From Gluconobacter frateurii (lineage in GTDB: Bacteria > Pseudomonadota > Alphaproteobacteria > Acetobacterales > Acetobacteraceae): a stretch of 64,000 nt of DNA. Shown here in pieces: positions 36,366 through 44,366 of the stretch. Positions within the stretch are counted from its first letter, which is position 1; every line of letters begins with the position of its first letter. The notes beneath the pieces are model-generated. The model saw only the letters and a program-made list of their open reading frames with translations, was not told where the DNA came from and made no database searches. The translations under genes and the position numbers were made by a program. The stretch covers positions 372,001 to 436,000 of the forward strand of contig NZ_BEWN01000002.1 in NCBI RefSeq assembly GCF_002723955.1. Direction: 5' to 3'.

Positions 36366-37838
36366 TTAGCCGCGGAAGAGCGACATGATGTTGGAAGATT
36401 GCGAGTTCGCAATCGACAGCGACTGGATGGCCAGCTGCTGCTTCGTCTGCAGGGAGGTCAGCTTTGCGCTTTCCGCTGCAAGATCGGCGTCCGTCAGAGC
36501 GCCAACGCCGGTCGTCAGGGCGTCAGACAGGGTGCTGTTGGACGTCTGAAGCTGCGTAACGGTGTTGGAGGCCACACCGATGCTGGAAGAAATGCGGCTC
36601 ATCTTGTTGATGGCGCCGGTCACAGCCAGCTGAACAACGTTTGTACCGGAGGTGGTGGAGACGGTACCGTCTGCAACAGTGGCGCCTGTCAGCTTAACAG
36701 ATGAAGTTGTTGCATCTGCGGCGTCAAGGTTACCACCAGCAATCGTCAGCGTACCGTCGTTTGCCATCTGGGCACCGTAACCGGCGTTGCCAAGGGCTGT
36801 GACAAGCGTGGAGAGCTGATCGTTCTTCGTGGTGGTGGAAGACGCGCCGGAGACATCAACATCTACAATCTGCGTTAGCGCCTTGGCATTGCCGTTGGCA
36901 TCCAGATCACCGACCTTGGCGACGTTGTAGGTCATGTTGCCGCTGGCGTCTGCCTTGGCAGTGATGGTGTCACCGTTGGTCAGCGAATAGGTCGTGGTAC
37001 CATCCGAGGCTGTCTTGGACGTTGCACCGTCAATGGTCAGGGCACCACCAGCGCCAACCGTCACAGAAGTGCCGCTATCCGTCAGGCCTGCGGCGATGGC
37101 ATTACCAACAGATGTTGCGGCACCATTCGTGGTATCGCCCGGCTTGGAGTCCAGCACGAAAGACGTTGTGATGGCAGGGTTTGAAGCCGTTGCATTTGAG
37201 CTGTCGGCGGAAGACAGGTTCTTCAGCGTCAGCGTTGTTGCCGTATCGCCGGTTCCTGTGAGATCCGTAATCCCACTCGTCGAGATCGTGACGCCTTTCA
37301 TGTCTGTGCTCAGGCCCTGCAGACCCAGACCTGTGGACGTGGCATCGGCACCATTCATGGTGAACAGGTTGCCGTTAATGTCCTGCGCAGCAGAAATCGA
37401 CGTGTACTTCACGCTGTTGCTCGTGGAGCCGGACAGCAGGTTCACGCCCTGGAAGGTCGAGTTGGATGTAGCAACGTCGATCTGGGACAGGTAGCTGCTC
37501 AGCTGGGAGTTCAGCGTGTCCTGGTCTTCGCCGTTATTGGCAGCGTTCGTGACCGTTTCGGACATGCTGCTCAGAACGGTGGAGATGGAGCTTGCCTGAG
37601 AAGAAGCCGTGCTGAGCACCTGACCAGCGAACTGAAGACCCGTGGAGACACCGGACAGGGCCGAGATCTGGGAATTCATCGTCTGGGAAATGGCGTAAAT
37701 GGCCGGGCTGTCAGAGGCGGAGCTGACGCTCTTGCCTGTGGAGACGGCGTTCTGCGTCTTGCTCAGCTGGTCCGTCGTCTGGTTCAGGACCTGAAGAGCC
37801 GACATGGCGGCTGTATTTGTATTGATTGACATGGACAT
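36366..37838 (-). CDS. Flagellin
   Basis: The 490-residue filament protein has the conserved N-terminal D0/D1 helices (MSINTNTAAMSALQVLNQ, then TGKSVSSASDSPAIYAISQ) and C-terminal coil (QTKQQLAIQSLSIANSQSSNIMSLFRG). The serine-, threonine- and glycine-rich middle (about 150-400) is the variable outer domain, rather long for the group. There are no cysteines in it. GGAGA lies 9 bases before ATG 37838. Secretion through the flagellar export apparatus is expected; no other flagellar structural genes are present. Confidence 0.95.
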   Translation of the reverse strand: MSMSINTNTAAMSALQVLNQTTDQLSKTQNAVSTGKSVSSASDSPAIYAISQTMNSQISALSGVSTGLQFAGQVLSTASSQASSISTVLSSMSETVTNAANNGEDQDTLNSQLSSYLSQIDVATSNSTFQGVNLLSGSTSNSVKYTSISAAQDINGNLFTMNGADATSTGLGLQGLSTDMKGVTISTSGITDLTGTGDTATTLTLKNLSSADSSNATASNPAITTSFVLDSKPGDTTNGAATSVGNAIAAGLTDSGTSVTVGAGGALTIDGATSKTASDGTTTYSLTNGDTITAKADASGNMTYNVAKVGDLDANGNAKALTQIVDVDVSGASSTTTKNDQLSTLVTALGNAGYGAQMANDGTLTIAGGNLDAADATTSSVKLTGATVADGTVSTTSGTNVVQLAVTGAINKMSRISSSIGVASNTVTQLQTSNSTLSDALTTGVGALTDADLAAESAKLTSLQTKQQLAIQSLSIANSQSSNIMSLFRG

Positions 37839-37910
37839 CGAGACATTCTCCGTCGGTGCAGTTTTGCCCCTTCAAGATAGGCCTCGAATGGTTAAGGGAA
37901 CCTGAATCTG

Positions 37911-37938
37911 TATCGTTAAAAAACGGTGACGGGGTTTA
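37911..37938 (-). promoter_or_regulatory. Possible flagellar sigma-28-type promoter of flagellin
   Basis: The minus strand has TAAA (37935-37938) and CGATA (37911-37915) about 19 bases apart, resembling the FliA consensus TAAA-N15-GCCGATAA with imperfect spacing. It lies about 75 bases upstream of the flagellin start. Weak evidence. Confidence 0.3.
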
Positions 37939-38015
37939 ACGGAAAAATGGCAAACAACCGGTAAATTCCATGCAGTTCTTGCAATTTATCCATAAGAACG
38001 AAATAAGAACAAGGC

Positions 38016-39248
38016 ATGAAGAAATCTCTGTCTGAACGTCTCGCGATTCTGTCCGATGCAGCGAAGTACGATGCGTCCTGCGCATCAAGCGGCTCAACGC
38101 GCCGGGACTCTGCGAAAACCGGTGGTCTGGGGTCCACAACGGGAAACGGGATCTGTCATGCTTACACACCGGACGGTCGCTGCATTTCGCTTCTCAAGAT
38201 CCTGCTGACCAATTTCTGCGTGTACGACTGCGCCTATTGCATCAACCGTTCCTCTTCGAATGTGGAGCGTGCGCGCTTCACCCCAGACGAAGTGATCTGG
38301 CTGACGCTGGAATTCTATCGGCGTAACTGTATTGAAGGTTTGTTCCTCTCCTCAGGAATTATCCAGTCCTCCGATCACACGATGGAACAGCTTGTTCAGG
38401 TGGCGCGTGATCTGCGGCTGAAGCATGGTTTCCGGGGATATATTCATCTCAAGACCATCCCGGATGCATCCCCCAAACTTCTGGAGGAAGCGGGTCTGTA
38501 CGCGGATCGCCTGTCCATCAATGTCGAAATGCCGACAGAAACGGGCCTCAAGGATTATGCGCCTGAAAAGGATGCAGGTGGCATCCGTCGTGCCATGGGG
38601 GACATGCGCCTCAAGATCGATGCCGCAAAGGAAAAAACGCACACCGGCCGCCGTGCGACACGATTTTCACCGGGCGGTCAGAGCACCCAGATGATTATCG
38701 GCGCCGATGCCGCTACCGATCGGGACGTGTTGGCCAGCAGTTCGGGGCTTTATGGGTCTTACGGATTGCGCCGGGTGTATTATTCGGCGTTCAGTCCCAT
38801 CCCGGATGCGTCCGCCATCCTCCCGGTTCGCAGTCCGCCGCTGCAGCGCGAGCATCGGCTTTATCAGGCTGACTGGTTGTTCCGGTTTTATGGGTTTGAG
38901 TTTGGGGAACTGACGGCGTCACGGCCCGGTGGGATGCTGGATTTGGAGATTGACCCCAAACTTGCATGGGCGCTGGATAATCGTGCGCAGTTTCCCGTGG
39001 ATCTGAACCGGGCGTCCAAGGAAATGCTGCTCCGGGTTCCGGGTCTGGGTGTGAAAACCGTTCAGGCTCTTCTGATGGCGCGGAAGCACAGGGCGATCCG
39101 CCTGGAAGATCTGGGGCGACTGAATGTGTCTATTAAAAAGGTGCGCCCATTTGTGAAGGGGGTGGGATGGAGCCCGGCGCGGCTGACAGATCGGCACGAT
39201 TTGCGGACTTTGTTCCTGCCTGCGCCACAACAGATGAGCCTTCTTTGA
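38016..39248 (+). CDS. Putative DNA modification/repair radical SAM protein
   Basis: The 410-residue protein has a radical SAM cluster motif CVYDCAYC (CX3CX2C) near residue 70, after LLTNF. It then carries FLSSGIIQS and SINVEMPTETGLKDYAPEKD motifs, and a C-terminal helix-hairpin-helix module (DLNRASKEMLLRVPGLGVKTVQALLMAR) that suggests nucleic acid binding. This matches the family described as a putative DNA modification/repair radical SAM protein (TIGR03916). Its stop overlaps the next start by TGATG, and family members are typically found with this partner. Substrate unknown. Confidence 0.88.
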   Translation: MKKSLSERLAILSDAAKYDASCASSGSTRRDSAKTGGLGSTTGNGICHAYTPDGRCISLLKILLTNFCVYDCAYCINRSSSNVERARFTPDEVIWLTLEFYRRNCIEGLFLSSGIIQSSDHTMEQLVQVARDLRLKHGFRGYIHLKTIPDASPKLLEEAGLYADRLSINVEMPTETGLKDYAPEKDAGGIRRAMGDMRLKIDAAKEKTHTGRRATRFSPGGQSTQMIIGADAATDRDVLASSSGLYGSYGLRRVYYSAFSPIPDASAILPVRSPPLQREHRLYQADWLFRFYGFEFGELTASRPGGMLDLEIDPKLAWALDNRAQFPVDLNRASKEMLLRVPGLGVKTVQALLMARKHRAIRLEDLGRLNVSIKKVRPFVKGVGWSPARLTDRHDLRTLFLPAPQQMSLL

Positions 39249-40690
39249 TGTCTGTTGTTATCACTGTGGCAGATACCAGCGCATTCGAGCCCTGGCGCCA
39301 GACTGCGCGCGCCGCCCTGCAGCGTGATGTTCCTCCCGAACAGATTGTCTGGCGTCTGCAAGGAAAGGACGCAGATCTTTTCTCCCGGGCAGAAACGACG
39401 TCTTTTGCTGGGGAGATCAGGCGGGACGTCAGATTGAAAGCCGCCAATCTGCCTGTTCTGAAAGATGTTCTGTGTCATTCCAGCCCGGAGCGGTTTGCCT
39501 TGGCGTATCGCCTGCTCTGGCGTCTGCAGGATGATCCGGATCTTCTGTCCATCCCCACAGATCCGGATGTTGGTCAGGCACGGCGCATGGTGCAGCAGGT
39601 TCGCCGGGCAGCACACAAAATGACCGCCTTCGTGCGCTTCCGGGAGCAGGACGCAGCAGAAAATGGCCGGCGCCGCTTCCTGTCATGGTTTGAGCCGGAT
39701 CATCATGTCCTGGAGAAAGTCTCGTCCTTTTTTGCCAAGCGTTTCGCTGACATGGATTGGCTTATCCTGACGCCGCGAGGCTCCATAAGTTGGGATGGCG
39801 CCACGCTGAACTGCTCATTCACGCCGTGTGAAAAGCAGGCCCTTGAGGATGATGTCGAACGTCTGTGGCAGACTTATTATGCTTCGACCTTCAATCCGGC
39901 CCGGGTTCGCACAAAAGCCATGCGCAATGAGATGCCGCGCCGCTACTGGAAGAACCTGCCGGAAGCCGCCCTGATTCCTCAGCTTGTCGCAGAAGCTGAA
40001 AAACGCGTTGCGGAAATGGCCGCGAGGGAAGCGTTACCCGCGCCGAAATTCCATCAGGCCATTCAGGCCAGGCAGCGAGCCATCACCGTTCAGGAGCATG
40101 CTCCTGATGGAATGACGGAGCTCGCACAGGATATTCGCGCCTGCCGGGCCTGTTCTTTGCAGTGTCACGCGACACAGGCGATTGTGGGAGAAGGGCCGGA
40201 AACGGCAAAGGTGATGATCGTCGGGGAGCAGCCGGGAGATCAGGAAGATCTGGCGGGTCGTCCATTTGTGGGGCCTGCCGGACAGCTTTTAATGGGATGT
40301 TTGGAAGAAGTCGGCGTCGCCCGCGAGGCTCTTTACCTGACGAACGCCGTCAAGCATTTCCGTTTTACAACCAATGGCCGACGACGCATTCACCAAACGC
40401 CCGGTGTCGAGCATATTTCGGCCTGTCAGCCATGGCTGAAACGGGAAATTGCCTTGGTGAAGCCGAGACTGATTGTCTCATTGGGGGCAACGGCTCTACG
40501 GGCGATAAGTGGTCCGTCAGAGCGGTTGAAAGACGTCCGTGGCACGTTGCGTGCCCGTGAGGGTGAGGGCTGGGCGCATCTCAGCCTGGCTCATCCGTCT
40601 TGGATTCTCCGTCTCGGGCCAACGGACCAGGCGGAGCGGGAACGTCAGGCCCTGATTGCCGGGCTGAGGCAGATCAAGGGTGTTCTCTGA
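39248..40690 (+). CDS. DUF4130-UdgX fusion (SAM-linked DNA metabolism protein with uracil-DNA glycosylase domain)
   Basis: The 480-residue protein joins two parts. Residues about 1-245 form the DUF4130/TIGR03915-type domain (ERFALAYRLLWRL, VRRAAHKMTAFVRFRE, SWFEPDHHVLEKV, YWKNLPEA). Residues about 275-475 form a uracil-DNA glycosylase of the UdgX type: ACRACSLQCHATQ with iron-sulphur-like cysteines, IVGEQPGDQEDLAGRPFVGPAGQLL, and the R-loop RRRIHQTP with His382. In UdgX the equivalent histidine forms a covalent bond to the deoxyribose after uracil removal. Start ATG 39248 is coupled to the radical SAM gene. Confidence 0.88.
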   Translation: MSVVITVADTSAFEPWRQTARAALQRDVPPEQIVWRLQGKDADLFSRAETTSFAGEIRRDVRLKAANLPVLKDVLCHSSPERFALAYRLLWRLQDDPDLLSIPTDPDVGQARRMVQQVRRAAHKMTAFVRFREQDAAENGRRRFLSWFEPDHHVLEKVSSFFAKRFADMDWLILTPRGSISWDGATLNCSFTPCEKQALEDDVERLWQTYYASTFNPARVRTKAMRNEMPRRYWKNLPEAALIPQLVAEAEKRVAEMAAREALPAPKFHQAIQARQRAITVQEHAPDGMTELAQDIRACRACSLQCHATQAIVGEGPETAKVMIVGEQPGDQEDLAGRPFVGPAGQLLMGCLEEVGVAREALYLTNAVKHFRFTTNGRRRIHQTPGVEHISACQPWLKREIALVKPRLIVSLGATALRAISGPSERLKDVRGTLRAREGEGWAHLSLAHPSWILRLGPTDQAERERQALIAGLRQIKGVL

Positions 40691-40847
40691 AAGAGACGCA
40701 TTGTCAGAGGATTGCGCGGGCCCTTCGTTTGGAGAGTGGAAAATTTCTTTTTGTGAGGCTGGGACGAAAAAGAAAAAAGCATCCTCTCTGGAAAGGAAAC
40801 GCATCAGTTTTTTCCGGCTTGAAGGCTGAGAGACGATATGTCATGGA

Positions 40848-40866
40848 TGACCGAACCGATCGGTCA
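40848..40866. promoter_or_regulatory. TetR-type operator upstream of emrA
   Basis: TGACCGA-ACCGA-TCGGTCA is a perfect 7-N5-7 inverted repeat 71 bases before the emrA start. The same arms occur at 44315-44333 next to the tetR gene of this cluster, so it is probably the regulator's binding site. Confidence 0.75.
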
Positions 40867-40937
40867 ATAAGCCTCCTTCAGGCTCATTCTTCCAGCCGGT
40901 CACTTCGGACAGACCCGTTTAAAGCGAGAGAGACGAT

Positions 40938-42035
40938 ATGGCGCAAGGCGACCAGGCGCAGGCCGACCAGCAGTCCGGAGCGTCCGGAAAACCGCAGAAA
41001 AAGCGTAACCCACTTGTCAGGATCATTCTGATTCTGGTGGTTGTTCTGGTTCTGGTTGGAATTGGTCTGTACCTTTTCCTGACCCGCAACAACATCGAGA
41101 CGGATGACGCTTATACGGCAGGCCGCAAGGTTGCCATCGCGCCGCATGTGAATGGCTATGTCACCCAGCTTCTGGTGAACGACAATCAGTATGTTCATCG
41201 TGGCGATCTGCTTCTGACCATCGATGACCGTGACTATGCCGCATCCCTGCACAAGGCTCAGGCAGCAATCCAGCAGGCCGAAGCCAACATGCAGGCCTAC
41301 CAGCTTCTGGTTGAAGTAGCTCACAAGAACTTCCCGGGTCAGCTTGTGACGGCACAGGGTAATCTTTCAGCAGCGCAGGCCCAGTTGACGAAAGCCGAGG
41401 CGGACTACAAGCGCCAGCGCAGTGTTGCCCGTGCGGCGACGTCCCAGCAGGACATCGACTACGCCCGTGCAGCTCTTGAAGAAGCGCGCGCCCGCGTGGT
41501 TCAGGCTCAGGGTCAGTTGACTCAGGCAGAGCCGGTCAAGGCCAATGTCGCCAATGCTGATGCCCGCGTTTCACAGGAGCAGGCCAATCTTAAATCTGCC
41601 CAGGCGTCTCTGGAGCAGGCTGAACTCAACATGGAATGGACGCAGGTCCGCGCCCCGAACGATGGCTGGGTTTCCCAGCGTAGTGTCGAGCGCGGCAATT
41701 TCGTCCAGACCGGGCAGCAGATGTTCTCGATTGTTGAGCCGGAAGTCTGGGTTGTGGCCAACTACAAGGAAACGCAGCTGACACACATGCGTCCGGGCCA
41801 GAAGGTGGATATCGAAGTCGATGCCTACCCCGCACTCAAGCTGCAGGGCCATGTGGATTCCATCCAGCTCGGCTCAGGTGAATCCTTCAGCACGTTCCCG
41901 CCGGAAAACGCGACGGGTAACTTCGTGAAGACGGTACAGCGTATTCCGGTGAAGATCCTGATCGACAGCGGTCTTGATCCGCATCTTCCGCTGGCTCTTG
42001 GTATGTCTGTTGTTCCCACGGTCTATGTGAAATGA
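40938..42035 (+). CDS. EmrA-like membrane fusion protein (HlyD family)
   Basis: The 365-residue periplasmic adaptor has one N-terminal membrane helix (residues about 26-47, VRIILILVVVLVLVGIGLYLFL), a biotinyl-lipoyl half (NNIETDDAYTAGRKVAIAPHVNGYV and DNQYVHRGDLLLTID), a long alpha-helical hairpin rich in alanine and glutamine (about 95-210), and the second half (VRAPNDGWVSQRSVERGNFVQTGQ). NIETDDAY is typical of EmrA. It links the EmrB-like pump to the outer-membrane factor. Its stop overlaps emrB by ATGA. Confidence 0.93.
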   Translation: MAQGDQAQADQQSGASGKPQKKRNPLVRIILILVVVLVLVGIGLYLFLTRNNIETDDAYTAGRKVAIAPHVNGYVTQLLVNDNQYVHRGDLLLTIDDRDYAASLHKAQAAIQQAEANMQAYQLLVEVAHKNFPGQLVTAQGNLSAAQAQLTKAEADYKRQRSVARAATSQQDIDYARAALEEARARVVQAQGQLTQAEPVKANVANADARVSQEQANLKSAQASLEQAELNMEWTQVRAPNDGWVSQRSVERGNFVQTGQQMFSIVEPEVWVVANYKETQLTHMRPGQKVDIEVDAYPALKLQGHVDSIQLGSGESFSTFPPENATGNFVKTVQRIPVKILIDSGLDPHLPLALGMSVVPTVYVK

Positions 42036-43606
42036 GCGATACTGCCGGGCATCAGGACTGGAAACCCAGTCATAATCCGTGGCTTGTGGCCATTACGGTC
42101 ACGCTGGCGGCCTTCATGGAGGTGCTGGACACCACCATCGTCAACGTGGCGCTGCCACACATCGCGGGATCGCTCGGCAGTTCCTATGACGATGCCACGT
42201 GGGCGTTGACGTCCTATCTCGTGGCAAACGGTATCGTTCTGACGATTTCCGGCTGGCTCTCGCGGCTGTTCGGGCGGAAACGATACTTCCTCATCTGCAT
42301 CACCATGTTCACAGTGTCGTCCTTCCTGTGTGGGCTGGCGACATCCCTACCCATGCTGGTGGTCTTCCGATTGATGCAGGGCTTCTTTGGTGGCGGTCTG
42401 CAACCCAGCCAGCAGTCCATCATTCTGGATACCTTCCCGCCTGAAAAACGAGGCGCGGCGTTCGGGATGACGGCTATCGCAACCATCGTCGGCCCTGTTC
42501 TCGGCCCGATGCTGGGTGGCTACCTGACGGACAATTTCTCCTGGCGCTGGATTTTCTTCGTCAACGTGCCGTTCGGTATTCTGACAGTCATGGCCGTTAC
42601 GGCCTTCGTGGAAGATCCGCCGTGGGAGAAACAGAAGCGTGAAAAGATTGATGTAATCGGCATCAGCCTTATTACGCTAGGGCTGGGTTGTCTTGAAGTC
42701 ATGGTCGATCGTGGCGAGGATGATGACTGGTTTGGCTCGAACTTCATCATCACCATGGCTGTTCTGGGTGTGATCGGCGTTCTCGGTGCGATTGTCTGGC
42801 TCTGCTATGCCAAGGACCCGCTGGTGAAGCTGACGGTCCTGAAAGACCGGAACTTCGCCACGGGCATGTTCCTGATCTCGATGGTCGGTGCAACACTGTA
42901 TGCTTCTGCTATTATTGTTCCGCAATTTGCGCAGCAGGTGCTTGGTTATACGGCCACCACGTCTGGTCTGCTGCTTGCCCCAGGTGGGGTCGCGGTGATT
43001 TGCCTGATACCAATTGTTGGTCGCCTTATGAAGGTTATTCAACTGAGGTATCTGATTGCTTTCGGGTTTTTCTGTATGGGCATGGCTATGTTCCAGGCTG
43101 CCCATCTGTACGCGGCAATCGATTTCAAACACCTGATGTTTTATCGAATCAGCCAGACTGCTTCGCTGGCTTTCCTTTTCGTGCCGATTTCAACGATTGC
43201 CTACTCGACCCTCCCGCGCGAGCTGAACTCGGACGCCTCCGCCCTGTTCAGCATGGCGCGAAACTACGTGGGATCCATGGCCATCTCGCTGGCAACAGCG
43301 GCGATTATCGAGACCCGGCAACGACACCAGAACTACGTGACCGACAACATGACGCCAGGGCGGCAGGAGTTCACGAACTACATCAACCATGCCCAGACCG
43401 TAGGTGAAGCGCATGGGCTGACACCTGCCGCCGCGCACACATTTGCCATTCATCGCCTGTTCCTGGACTTCACGTCCCAGATCTCGATGCTGGCCTACAA
43501 CGAGGTGTTCCGCTGGATTGGCATCATTGCGATGTTCGTCGTTCCGCTCTGCTTCCTGCTGTCACCCAACAGCACGAAGAAGACGAAACCGGCGGGAGGT
43601 CACTGA
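42032..43606 (+). CDS. EmrB-like DHA2 family drug/proton antiporter
   Basis: A 524-residue major facilitator with about 14 membrane helices. Motif D1 (MEVLDTTIVNVALPHIAG) in TM1, motif A (GWLSRLFGRKR) after TM2, and motif C (GPVLGPMLGGYL) in TM5 mark a DHA2 exporter. The partner EmrA is coupled by ATGA. Its end overlaps the convergent tetR gene by 7 bases. It expels hydrophobic toxic compounds; the range is not readable from sequence. Confidence 0.93.
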   Translation: MSDTAGHQDWKPSHNPWLVAITVTLAAFMEVLDTTIVNVALPHIAGSLGSSYDDATWALTSYLVANGIVLTISGWLSRLFGRKRYFLICITMFTVSSFLCGLATSLPMLVVFRLMQGFFGGGLQPSQQSIILDTFPPEKRGAAFGMTAIATIVGPVLGPMLGGYLTDNFSWRWIFFVNVPFGILTVMAVTAFVEDPPWEKQKREKIDVIGISLITLGLGCLEVMVDRGEDDDWFGSNFIITMAVLGVIGVLGAIVWLCYAKDPLVKLTVLKDRNFATGMFLISMVGATLYASAIIVPQFAQQVLGYTATTSGLLLAPGGVAVICLIPIVGRLMKVIQLRYLIAFGFFCMGMAMFQAAHLYAAIDFKHLMFYRISQTASLAFLFVPISTIAYSTLPRELNSDASALFSMARNYVGSMAISLATAAIIETRQRHQNYVTDNMTPGRQEFTNYINHAQTVGEAHGLTPAAAHTFAIHRLFLDFTSQISMLAYNEVFRWIGIIAMFVVPLCFLLSPNSTKKTKPAGGH

Positions 43607-44268
43607 TGATCCGGACCGTATATTTTCATGAACGAGTTAGCAGTCACGCCGGCAAGTCGGCTGATGGCCTCCGGGCTGTCATCGACAGGCAGCATGAGCC
43701 GGCGGCGATGAACGATGCGGGCCTGGCACAGGATCATGAGCTGTTCGGCCGCAAAATCCGGATCTTCGATCACGAGCTCACCGGCATCGCTGCGGCGACG
43801 AAGCCAGTCGGAGAGATTGTGCAGGGTTCTCCCAAAGCCATAGCGCCAGAACGCATCAGCAAGGTTCGGGAACTTTCCCGCTTCGCCGACAATGATGCGG
43901 TACAGGTCCATGGATGTGGGATTGAGCATCATTTTGATGGCAGTTTCCGCAAGACGCCGCAGAGCCGTGTGAACGTTCTGCCCCTCTTCGCGGGAAATGG
44001 CCTCAATGGGGGCAAGCTTGGTCTTGCTGCGCTCTTCGAAAAAAGCGGAGAACAGGGACGCCTTGCCATCGAAGTGATTGTAAAGCGTGCCCTTCGAGAC
44101 ACCGGCTTCCCGCGCAATCTGGGACATGGACGCGCCTTCGTACCCGCTCGCCAGAAAAACCTTTTCCGCACCTTGCAGGATCTGCTCGCGCTTGGCGCGC
44201 AGCTGACACAGAGAGGCACTGCTTTCGTCGGGCGTGCTCTGAGTGTGGGTGTCAGGCGTGCTGGTCAT
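43600..44268 (-). CDS. TetR family repressor of the efflux cluster
   Basis: The 222-residue regulator has a TetR helix-turn-helix near residues 25-75 (REQILQGAEKVFLASGYEGASMSQIAREAGVSKGTLYNHF) and a C-terminal ligand domain. A 25-residue polar tail precedes it. The gene is divergent from the outer-membrane-factor gene, with a TGACCGA-N5-TCGGTCA operator between them and another before emrA. ATG 44268 is chosen because an earlier in-frame ATG would put the operator inside the gene. Ligand unknown. Confidence 0.9.
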   Translation of the reverse strand: MTSTPDTHTQSTPDESSASLCQLRAKREQILQGAEKVFLASGYEGASMSQIAREAGVSKGTLYNHFDGKASLFSAFFEERSKTKLAPIEAISREEGQNVHTALRRLAETAIKMMLNPTSMDLYRIIVGEAGKFPNLADAFWRYGFGRTLHNLSDWLRRRSDAGELVIEDPDFAAEQLMILCQARIVHRRRLMLPVDDSPEAISRLAGVTANSFMKIYGPDHQ

Positions 44269-44314
44269 GAGGGGACAGGGTCCTTTTATGGTTTTTCTAC
44301 CGTCTCCATTATGC

Positions 44315-44333
44315 TGACCGAACTGGTCGGTCA
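44315..44333. promoter_or_regulatory. TetR-type operator between tetR and the outer-membrane factor gene
   Basis: TGACCGA-ACTGG-TCGGTCA, arms identical to those at 40848. It lies 47 bases from the tetR start and 33 bases from the GTG of the outer-membrane gene, so it can control both. Confidence 0.78.
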
Positions 44334-44366
44334 CCGCAAGATCATTTCCGTTTCAGGAGTTTCTTT

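Noticed and set aside
40541-40560. A GG-N10-GC match (TGGCACG...GC) resembling sigma-54
   Set aside because: It lies inside the udgX coding region, far from any downstream start, and its -12 part (GTGCC) does not fit the consensus.
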